Part shown: in pieces, positions 15,718 to 21,710 of the stretch
Layout of the letters: every line of letters begins with the position of its first letter
Position numbering within the stretch: the first letter of the stretch is position 1
Source of the DNA: CADEFF01 sp964569315
Lineage (GTDB): Bacteria; Pseudomonadota; Alphaproteobacteria; Dongiales; Dongiaceae
Direction: 5' to 3'
Assembly: GCA_964569315.1 (NCBI GenBank)
Contig: CAZMUZ010000061.1
Coordinates: forward strand, 1-21,710
DNA length: 21,710 bases
Translations under genes and position numbers: made by a program
The notes under the pieces: generated by a model
The model's input: the letters and a program-made list of their open reading frames with translations, nothing else
Databases searched by the model: none
Told to the model about the DNA's origin: nothing

Positions 15718-16521
15718 TCAGCGCCGGTCGAACAGCCGCCCGAAACCGGGGATCGCGTCCTTGACGCCGGCCAGCCGGAGGCAATGCCACATCATCGCCT
15801 GATTGCTCGCAATGACCGGCTTTCCCACCCGGTCCTCGATCTCCTGCAGCACGTCGATGGTGCGGATCGCGCTGCAGCTCACGAAGATCGCATCGGCGTC
15901 CGGCCGGTCGAGGCCGAGGGCGAAGTCGCGGATATAGCCGGGCGGGATCCGCCCCATGGCTTCGCCGTCGACGATCTGCAGCCCTTCCAGGGCGGCGATC
16001 TCGAAGCCCTCGCGGCGGAGAAAATCCGCCTCGAGCCGGTTGATCTCGTCGATATAGGGCGTGCCGACCGCGATCCGTTTTGCGCCGACCGCGCGAAGGG
16101 CGGCGAGCACGCCGCTGACGAGGGTGGTCGCCCGGCTCGACGGCGCGCCGCGGGCGATCTCGGCCTTGATCCGTTCCGGCCCCATCACGATCGAGCCCGA
16201 GGTGCAGGCATAGCAGACGGTCGCGGGCTTCGCGTCCGGCTGCAGGATCGCGGCCGCCTCGGCCAGATGGTCGAGATGCTTCGCGAGGTTGGCGACGGTG
16301 GTGTCGTTGTCGGTGCGGATGCGGGAGAAGCTGACGCCGACGCCGGCCGGCGCCATGCGGAAGAGGTTCTCCTCGACGATCAGGTCGGTCGCGAGGACGA
16401 TGAAGCCGAGCAGCCCGCGCGGGAAGGGCCCGGCGTCGAACGGGATCGCGGGCGCGCTCGTGCCGGGTGCGCTCGTTCCGGGCGATTCTTTAGCGGCGAT
16501 GGTCGTGGCGTCGGCGTTCAT
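15718..16521 (-). CDS. EutA-like protein of the Asp/Glu racemase / maleate isomerase / arylmalonate decarboxylase superfamily
   Basis: The superfamily uses two cysteines for racemisation, isomerisation or decarboxylation. The protein has 267 residues. The motif GFIVLATDLIVEENLF (39-54) resembles EutA of ectoine degradation. The catalytic pair are Cys106 in CYACTSGS and Cys216 in FVSCSAIR. The C-terminal KPVIASNQAMMWHCLRLAG is typical. The first 30 residues are low in complexity and contain a GTSAPGTSAPA repeat; the real start could be nearer residue 30. Its substrate is unproven: EutA, maleate isomerase and arylmalonate decarboxylase look alike at this level. It lies after the GntR gene on the same strand and next to DoeA/DoeB-like genes, which favours the EutA reading. 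An AGGA ribosome site precedes the ATG. Confidence 0.82.
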   Translation of the reverse strand: MNADATTIAAKESPGTSAPGTSAPAIPFDAGPFPRGLLGFIVLATDLIVEENLFRMAPAGVGVSFSRIRTDNDTTVANLAKHLDHLAEAAAILQPDAKPATVCYACTSGSIVMGPERIKAEIARGAPSSRATTLVSGVLAALRAVGAKRIAVGTPYIDEINRLEADFLRREGFEIAALEGLQIVDGEAMGRIPPGYIRDFALGLDRPDADAIFVSCSAIRTIDVLQEIEDRVGKPVIASNQAMMWHCLRLAGVKDAIPGFGRLFDRR

Positions 16522-16648
16522 GGCGGTCCTGCCGGGGGTGAGGGTCAGGGACGGCGCGAGGCCGCAGGCGGGCGGGAGTATGACTTAGGCCGGGCGGACA
16601 CGGAAGCGCGACGCCGGCGCGGTGCCGCCTCCCCGTGGCGCAAGGCAC

Positions 16649-17347
16649 TCACTTTTTGCGGGGTTTGCGGTATTTGCGCACCCGATCGAAGCTGGTGCGG
16701 ATAATGGCGCTCTCGGTGCGGGCGATCGCGGCGGAATCGTTGCGGCGCATCGCACCCGCGATGAGCCCTACCTGCCGGTTGAAGAGGCCGATCTCCTCCT
16801 GCCAGTCGATGAAGGGAAGCTCCTTCAGCCAGATCCGGTTGGTCTGGGCATAGAGCAGCTCGATGAACTCCCGGAGCGGCTTGTTCGGAATGAGGCCGGT
16901 ATAGGCCCGGTGGAACCGGAGATTGAGCTCCGCATAGCGCCGCGGCTCCGGCTTGCGGGCGAGGCGTGCGAGCGCGGCGCGCACAGCCTGCATCTCGCGG
17001 AGGTCGCGGGCGGTCGTCTTGCGGAAGCCCATCCGCCCGGCGAGCTCGGAGAGCCTCGCGCGCAGCTCGAAGAGATCTTCCAGCGACGCCCAGTCCACGT
17101 CGGTGACGACGGTCGCAGCGCCCTGCGAGGTCTCGATCATGCCCTCGGCTTCGAGGCGGCCGAGCACGCGGCGGATCGGCGTGCGGCTGACGCCGAACTC
17201 GGCGGCGAGGACCGTCTCGCTGAGCCGCGCGCCCGGCGGGTAGATGAGGAAGCAGATGCGGTTGCGGAGCTCGCGATAGAGGATCGCGAAGCGCTCCGGC
17301 GCGCTGTAGCGGCTGAGCCGAAGGCCGGGCCGGGGCTTGGGACTCAT
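16649..17347 (-). CDS. GntR family transcriptional regulator (FadR/FCD subfamily)
   Basis: The protein has 232 residues. The N-terminal winged helix-turn-helix covers about 18-85 (LRNRICFLIYPPGARLSETVLAAEFGVSR, split by the turn, then TPIRRVLGRLEAEGMI). The C-terminal all-helical FCD domain covers about 90-220 (LFELRARLSELAGR, LNLRFHRAYTGLIPN). The His usual in the later EHxxI motif is not seen (NRQVGLIAGAM instead), so the metal site may be incomplete and the ligand different. It is divergent from the DoeB-like gene; the 163-base gap holds a TTGTATACAG palindrome likely to be its operator, so it probably represses the operon and may control itself. EnuR, the known ectoine regulator, is of the MocR type and is not this protein. 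Confidence 0.92.
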   Translation of the reverse strand: MSPKPRPGLRLSRYSAPERFAILYRELRNRICFLIYPPGARLSETVLAAEFGVSRTPIRRVLGRLEAEGMIETSQGAATVVTDVDWASLEDLFELRARLSELAGRMGFRKTTARDLREMQAVRAALARLARKPEPRRYAELNLRFHRAYTGLIPNKPLREFIELLYAQTNRIWLKELPFIDWQEEIGLFNRQVGLIAGAMRRNDSAAIARTESAIIRTSFDRVRKYRKPRKK

Positions 17348-17451
17348 GGCGCGCGGGATCCTCGAACGGACGAAGGCATTGGGGTATCAGCCGGCCGGCG
17401 TCGCGGCAACCCCGCCCGTGGCATCCGGCCGGACGATGCCGGCTTTTCCGC

Positions 17452-17481
17452 TTGTTTCCGGCGGGCCCGGTCTGCGATATT
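17452..17481 (+). promoter_or_regulatory. possible promoter of the doeB-like operon
   Basis: TTGTTT (17452-17457), an 18-base spacer and GATATT (17476-17481) resemble a housekeeping promoter. The palindromic operator begins nine bases further on, close to the expected start of transcription, where a bound repressor would block it. Confidence 0.4.
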
Positions 17482-17489
17482 CGATCCAA

Positions 17490-17500
17490 CTTGTATACAG
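17490..17500. promoter_or_regulatory. probable GntR operator
   Basis: CTTGTATACAG contains the perfect palindrome TGTATACA. FadR-type GntR regulators commonly bind sites of the form TNGTATACNA. It lies between the divergent regulator and DoeB-like genes, 10 bases before the GTG start and just after the proposed -10. No second copy was seen in the gap. Confidence 0.65.
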
Positions 17501-17510
17501 GTGCGATCCG

Positions 17511-18512
17511 GTGGCGACGCTCATCTCCAAGGTCCAGGCGACGGTCGATTTCGAGAAGACCGGCAAGCAGTTCGGCTATCTCGACGTGCCGCATTCGCGC
17601 GACGATTCGGGCTGGGGCACGCTCCGGGTTCCGATCGCCGTGATCAAGAACGGCAGCGGCCCCACCATCCTCTTCACCGGCGGCAACCATGGCGACGAGT
17701 ACGAAGGCCAGATCGCGCTGGTGAAGCTCGGCCGCGCGCTCGACCCGAAGGATGTGGCGGGGCGCGTCATCCTGCTGCCCTTCCTCAATCTGCCGGCGGC
17801 GCGGGCCGGAAAGCGCACCTCGCCGATCGACGCGGTCAATATGAACCGTGCCTTCCCGGGCGAGCGGAAGGGCACGGTCTCGCAGCTCATCGCGCATTTC
17901 GTGAGCACGCTGATCCTGCCGCTCTGCGATGCGGTCATGGATTTCCATGCCGGCGGCAAGACGATGATGTATCAGCCCTTCGCCTGCATCCACCGGCTCG
18001 AGGACAAGGCAATGTTCGAGCGTTCCAAGGCGGCGCTGCTCGCCATCGGCGCGCCCATCAGCCTGATCATCGAGGAGCTGGACGCCGAGGGCATGCTCGA
18101 TACCCAGGTCGAGAGCATGGGAAAGATGTTCCTCGCGGCCGAGCTCGGCGGCGGCGGCACCACCACGCCCGCCACGGTCGGCATCGCCGATCGCGGCGTC
18201 CGGCGCGTGCTCGCCCATCTCGGCATCACGCGGCCGACCGGCGAGAACGCGCCGCCGACCCGCTTCATGGATACCGCCGGACCCGGTTGCTACACCATCG
18301 CCAACCATGGCGGGCTCTTCGAGATGCTGGTGGAGATGGGCGGCACGGTGAAGCGTGGCGAGCCGCTCGCGCAGATCCATTCGATGGAACGGCCGGGCGA
18401 GGAGCCGATCGTCTATCGCGCGGAGCGCGACGGCATGCTGATCGGCCGGCACCACCCGGCGATCATCCAGCAGGGCGATTTCATGGCGCTGCTCGCCTAC
18501 GACGCCGCCTGA
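17511..18512 (+). CDS. DoeB/EutE-like succinylglutamate desuccinylase / aspartoacylase family deacylase
   Basis: Members are zinc enzymes that remove acyl groups from amino acids; DoeB deacetylates N-alpha-acetyl-diaminobutyrate in ectoine breakdown. From GTG 17511 the protein has 333 residues, close to DoeB. Zinc ligands are His60 and Glu63 (GGNHGDEYEGQ) and His146 (MDFHAGGK). The substrate-binding NMNRAFPG motif follows the pattern of the family, and a C-terminal beta-rich domain (GGTVKRGEPLAQIHSM) completes it. The frame is open upstream to 17337, but that part crosses the operator and divergent gene, so I chose GTG 17511; an AGGTG site lies eight bases before it. It forms an operon with the next two genes. 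Which N-acyl compound it uses is not shown by sequence. Confidence 0.88.
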   Translation: MATLISKVQATVDFEKTGKQFGYLDVPHSRDDSGWGTLRVPIAVIKNGSGPTILFTGGNHGDEYEGQIALVKLGRALDPKDVAGRVILLPFLNLPAARAGKRTSPIDAVNMNRAFPGERKGTVSQLIAHFVSTLILPLCDAVMDFHAGGKTMMYQPFACIHRLEDKAMFERSKAALLAIGAPISLIIEELDAEGMLDTQVESMGKMFLAAELGGGGTTTPATVGIADRGVRRVLAHLGITRPTGENAPPTRFMDTAGPGCYTIANHGGLFEMLVEMGGTVKRGEPLAQIHSMERPGEEPIVYRAERDGMLIGRHHPAIIQQGDFMALLAYDAA

Positions 18513-18556
18513 TCGCCGAGAGACCGACGCAATCAACCAGCTTTCGAGGGGAAGAC

Positions 18557-19708
18557 ATGTCCAAGGACGATTTTTCGCGCGAGGAATTCGCCGACCGGCA
18601 CCGCCGCGTGCGCGCCAGGATGGCGGAGGCCGGCATCGAGCTCTTGATCGTCATCCATCCGACCAACATCCAGTATCTGATCGGCACGCGGACCAAGTCC
18701 TATCAGGAGTTCCAGTGCCTGCTGTTCCCGCTCGACCCCGCCTCGCCGATGGTCGTCGAGATGCGCCTCGCCGAGGTCGCGGAATATCAGGACCTCTCGC
18801 TCGCCGATCACGCCTATGGCTGGGGCGGGCGCGAGCCGGAGGATCCGATCGCGGTGCTGCGCCGGATCATGGAGAAGCACGGCTATCTCAAGCGGCGCAT
18901 CGGGCTCGAGGTGCCTTATTACTATCTCGGCGTCCATGACCATGCGAAGCTCCGCGCGCTCTTCCCCGAGGCGGTCGAAGCGACCTCGCTCATCGAACAG
19001 CTCAAGTTCGTGAAGTCGCCGGCCGAGATCGCCTATATCCGCAAGGCGGCCGGCATCGTCGAGAAGGCGATGCATATCGGGCTGGAGCAGATCCGCGAAG
19101 GCGTCGCCGAATGCGAGCTCGCGGGCACGATCTACGGGTCGCTGCTGAACCAGGGCGGCGACAGCCCGGCGAGCCCGATGAACATCGTCACCGGCGAGCG
19201 CGCCTGCTACCCGCATGGCGCGCCGACCGACCGGCGGATGAAGAAGGGCGACGCGGTCAATGTCGAGTTCGGCGGCGCCTATCGCCGCTATTGCGTCACG
19301 ATCGGCCGCCAGCTCTCCATCGGCAAGCCCTCGGCGCGGCACCAGGAGATCTACGACGTGGTGCGCGAGGCCTGCGACGCCTGCATCGACAAGATGCGCC
19401 CCGGCGCGCGGGCCGTCGATGCGCATAACGCGGCCAAGAAGGTGATCGCCGACGCCGGCTACGACCAGTATCGCCTGCACACCACCGGCTACGGCATCGC
19501 CCCCGGCTACCCGCCCTCCTGGGGCGAATCGATCCATATGTTCGGCGACAGCGAATATGTGCTGGAGGCGGGCATGATGCTGTCGGTCGAGCCGCCGATC
19601 TATATCCACGAGGAGCGGCTCGGCGTGCGTCTTATCGACGACGTGCTCATCACCGAGAAGGGGCCGGAGATCCTGACGCCCTATCTGCGGGACCTCACCG
19701 TCCGTTGA
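18557..19708 (+). CDS. DoeA/EutD-like M24-fold hydrolase (creatinase/prolidase fold, metal ligands absent)
   Basis: The protein has 383 residues with an N-terminal creatinase-like domain (about 1-140) and a pita-bread M24 domain (about 145-375). The positions that bind metal in prolidase are changed: the first Asp is Glu237 (VNVEFGGAYRRY), the second Asp is Thr, and the last Glu is Ile (GVRLIDDVLIT). That fits the non-metal branch with creatinase and ectoine hydrolase DoeA, in which I recall the equivalent Glu acting as nucleophile. His220 in CYPHGAP and the GYGIAPGYPPSWGE block also fit. The N-terminal domain is not a close match to the DoeA I know, so the substrate may differ. A GAGGGGA site precedes ATG 18557. 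It lies 44 bases after the DoeB-like gene. Confidence 0.85.
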   Translation: MSKDDFSREEFADRHRRVRARMAEAGIELLIVIHPTNIQYLIGTRTKSYQEFQCLLFPLDPASPMVVEMRLAEVAEYQDLSLADHAYGWGGREPEDPIAVLRRIMEKHGYLKRRIGLEVPYYYLGVHDHAKLRALFPEAVEATSLIEQLKFVKSPAEIAYIRKAAGIVEKAMHIGLEQIREGVAECELAGTIYGSLLNQGGDSPASPMNIVTGERACYPHGAPTDRRMKKGDAVNVEFGGAYRRYCVTIGRQLSIGKPSARHQEIYDVVREACDACIDKMRPGARAVDAHNAAKKVIADAGYDQYRLHTTGYGIAPGYPPSWGESIHMFGDSEYVLEAGMMLSVEPPIYIHEERLGVRLIDDVLITEKGPEILTPYLRDLTVR

Positions 19709-19712
19709 TGCC

Positions 19713-21107
19713 ATGACCGAAGCCTACTGGTTCAAGGAGGCGGTCGAGACTGCCGGGCCGCTCTCGGTGCAGCGGCTATCGGGCCGGATCACGGCCGATG
19801 TCTGCATCGTCGGCGGTGGCTATCTCGGGCTCTGGACGGCGATCCGTCTGAAGGAGGCCGAGCCGGCGCTCTCCGTCGTCGTGGTGGAGAAGGCGCTCTG
19901 CGGCTCCGGTGCCAGCGGCCGCAATGGCGGCTTCGTCACCAGCTACTGGGCGAAATATCTCTCGCTGCTGAAGCTCGCCACGCCGGAAGGCGCCGGCTGG
20001 ATCGCGGGCCGCTCCGCCGACGCCGTCCGCGAGCTGGGCGATTTCTGCCGGGAGCAGGGGATCGACTGCGACTATCGCCATGACGGCTGGCTCTGGACGG
20101 CCTCGAGCCGGCACCAGATCGGCGCCTGGGAAGGTCTGGTCGCCGAGCTCGCGCAGCATGGCGTGCGTCCGTTCGAGCCGCTCGACCCCGCCGAGGTCGC
20201 CCGCCGGGGCGGCACCGACCGCAACCTCGCCGGCGTGTTCGAGGCGGAAGCGGCGACCTTGCAGCCGGCGAAGCTCGCCCTCGGGCTCCGGCGCGTCGCG
20301 CGCGAGCGGGGCGTCGTTCTCTACGAGGAATCGCCGATGCGGCGGCTCGATCGCGGCCGCCGTCCGGCGGTTCATACGGCCGGCGGCTCGGTCGAGGCGG
20401 GCAAGGTCGTGCTGGCGATGAATGCCTGGGGCAGCCGGTTGCGCGAGCTGCGTCGGCGCGTGGTAGTGGTGGCAAGCGACATGATCGCGACCGCAGCGGC
20501 GCCACAGCGCCTCGCCGGGATCGGCTTCAGCAGCGGCGTCGCCATTTGCGATTCCCGCATGTTCCTCAATTACTGGCGCAACACGCCCGGCGGCCGCATC
20601 GTGTTCGGCCGCTCGCTCGGCCATTTCGCCTTTGCCGGCCGGGTGGAGGACCATTACGAAGGCCCGTCGCCGCGCGCGGCCGAGGTCGAGACCGCCTGGC
20701 GCGGGCTCTATCCGACGTTGCGCGACGTTCCGGTCGCGGCGAGCTGGACCGGCCCCATCGACCGTTCGGTGGACGGGCTACCGTTCTTCGGCCATCTCGG
20801 CGGCCATCCCGGCATCGTCTATGGGCTCGGATTCTCGGGCCAGGGCGTGGGGCCGACTGTCCTCGGCGGCCGGATCCTGGCCTCGCTCGTCCGCGAAACC
20901 GCCGACGACTGGTCGCGCTGCGGGCTGGTGCGCGAAACGGTGGAGACGTTCCCGCCGGAGCCCTTCCGCTATGTCGGCGCGATCGGTGTGCGCGAAGCGC
21001 TGCGGCGCAAGGAACGGCTGGAGGATGCGGGACGGAAGCCGGATGCCGCGACGGTCTTCCTCGCTGGCCTCGCGCCGACCGGCTACGTGCCGTCGAAGCG
21101 CGGCTGA
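19713..21107 (+). CDS. FAD-dependent amine oxidoreductase (DAO family, PuuB/OrdL-like)
   Basis: The family oxidises secondary or primary amines and amino acids with FAD. The protein has 464 residues. The dinucleotide-binding motif VGGGYLG starts at residue 33, followed by the usual VVEKALCGSGASGRNGG. The C-terminal FAD motif GLGFSGQGVGPTVLGGRILA is present, as is WTGPIDRSVDGLPFFG. These closely follow the gamma-glutamylputrescine oxidase (PuuB) pattern. The ATG lies four bases after the stop of the M24-fold gene, so the two are translationally linked. It may oxidise an amine freed by the two preceding enzymes, but the substrate is unknown. Such oxidases often accompany catabolism of polyamines or opines, another possible role for the cluster. 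Confidence 0.9.
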   Translation: MTEAYWFKEAVETAGPLSVQRLSGRITADVCIVGGGYLGLWTAIRLKEAEPALSVVVVEKALCGSGASGRNGGFVTSYWAKYLSLLKLATPEGAGWIAGRSADAVRELGDFCREQGIDCDYRHDGWLWTASSRHQIGAWEGLVAELAQHGVRPFEPLDPAEVARRGGTDRNLAGVFEAEAATLQPAKLALGLRRVARERGVVLYEESPMRRLDRGRRPAVHTAGGSVEAGKVVLAMNAWGSRLRELRRRVVVVASDMIATAAAPQRLAGIGFSSGVAICDSRMFLNYWRNTPGGRIVFGRSLGHFAFAGRVEDHYEGPSPRAAEVETAWRGLYPTLRDVPVAASWTGPIDRSVDGLPFFGHLGGHPGIVYGLGFSGQGVGPTVLGGRILASLVRETADDWSRCGLVRETVETFPPEPFRYVGAIGVREALRRKERLEDAGRKPDAATVFLAGLAPTGYVPSKRG

Positions 21108-21132
21108 TCGCGACGGGTTCGCCGGCCGCGCC

Positions 21133-21710
21133 TCAATCCAGCGTCTGGCGGTAGCGCCGGAGCGCGATGGCGGCGACGATCGCGAGGAAGAGCAGGATCG
21201 GCCAGAGGCTCGGCCAGGCTTCCGCCCAGCCGGTGCCCTTCAGCAGGATGCCGCGCACGATGCGCAGGAAATGGGTGAGGGGCAAGGCCTCGCCGATCAC
21301 CTGCGCCCATCCCGGCATGCCCCGGAACGGGAAGAGGAAGCCCGAGAGCAGCATCGAGGGCAGGAAGAAGAACATGCTCATCTGCATCGCCTGCATCTGG
21401 CTGCGGGCGAGGGTGGAGAAGGTGAAGCCGACCGCGAGGTTGGCGGCGATGAAGACGAAGACGCAGAGCATCAGCAGCCAGAAGCTGCCCTCCATCGGCA
21501 CGTCGAAGAGCGCGATGCCGGTGCCGAGGATCACGCAGACCTGGACGAAGCCGACGAAGACATAGGGCACGATCTTGCCCAGCATCACTTCGAGCGGCCT
21601 GGCCGGCGTCGCCAGCAGGTTCTCCATCGTGCCGCGCTCGAACTCGCGGGTGACGGCGACCGCGGTCATCATGCCGAGCGTCATGGTGAGGATCGTGCCC
21701 ATGAGGCCCG
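21133..21710 (-). CDS. ABC-2 type transporter permease, C-terminal part (5' end outside window)
   Basis: The visible 192 residues include an AVTREFERGTMENLLATP loop (typical of the ABC-2 permease coupling region) and about five membrane helices (for example VPYVFVGFVQVCVILGTGIA-like, then FWLLMLCVFVFIAANLAVGF and MFFFLPSMLLSGFLFPF). Such permeases pair with an ATPase for export of drugs, polysaccharides or lipids (YhhJ/DrrB type). The frame is open to the window edge, so the start lies beyond 21710. It is convergent with the amine oxidase, with 25 bases between the stops, and probably belongs to another unit whose ATPase lies to the right. Confidence 0.88.
   Translation of the reverse strand, partial: GLMGTILTMTLGMMTAVAVTREFERGTMENLLATPARPLEVMLGKIVPYVFVGFVQVCVILGTGIALFDVPMEGSFWLLMLCVFVFIAANLAVGFTFSTLARSQMQAMQMSMFFFLPSMLLSGFLFPFRGMPGWAQVIGEALPLTHFLRIVRGILLKGTGWAEAWPSLWPILLFLAIVAAIALRRYRQTLD

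Noticed and set aside
16545..18536. A 663-codon open frame on the minus strand across the GntR and DoeB-like genes
   Set aside because: It lies opposite a complete zinc-enzyme gene and partly in another frame of the GntR gene; it has no domain of its own.

Overview
This window looks like a chromosomal segment of a high-GC alphaproteobacterium. The signs are strong G/C preference at third codon positions, the hisZ-purA and rluD-rpoH gene orders, an HWE-type histidine kinase, and palindromic intergenic repeats of a kind common in Rhizobiales/Rhodospirillales genomes. I cannot name a genus from the sequence alone.

Layout. 1-1853 (+) holds the 3' end of hisZ followed by purA. 1854-2613 is a repeat-rich island. 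In it, a 102-codon GIY-YIG nuclease gene (-) is boxed by two perfect 32-bp inverted copies of a hairpin-forming repeat, and further copies, half copies and a second palindrome family lie nearby. 2546-4635 (-) is rluD-rpoH with a strong terminator after rpoH. 4658-7377 (+) has a small membrane protein, a threonine-aldolase-like PLP enzyme, an NTF2-like protein and a phytanoyl-CoA-dioxygenase-like oxygenase. A tRNA-Glu(CTC) follows at 7513. 7624-11486 holds a small membrane protein, a PAS-PAS-HWE kinase behind a possible EcfG-type promoter, an unknown 130-residue protein, an MBL-fold hydrolase and a two-TM protein. 11580-15458 (-) is a FecR-domain protein followed by a large CHASE2-PAS-PAS histidine kinase, probably one signalling unit. 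15718-21107 is a catabolic cluster. An EutA-like racemase/decarboxylase-fold enzyme and a GntR regulator run leftwards; a DoeB-like deacylase, a DoeA-like M24-fold hydrolase and an FAD amine oxidase run rightwards as an operon. The window ends inside an ABC-2 permease gene (-).

How the parts work together. The catabolic cluster uses three protein families known from ectoine breakdown (EutA, DoeA/EutD, DoeB/EutE), but EutB and EutC are absent here and an FAD amine oxidase and a FadR-type GntR regulator are present. I infer uptake and breakdown of an N-acylated or cyclic amino compound, which may or may not be ectoine. A TTGTATACAG palindrome just before doeB is a good candidate operator for the regulator.

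The most unusual object is the GIY-YIG unit at 1970-2339. Its 32-bp inverted repeats leave almost no DNA apart from the gene, and its ATG lies inside one repeat. It resembles, in layout only, the REP/RAYT arrangement of other bacteria, with a GIY-YIG nuclease in place of a tyrosine transposase.
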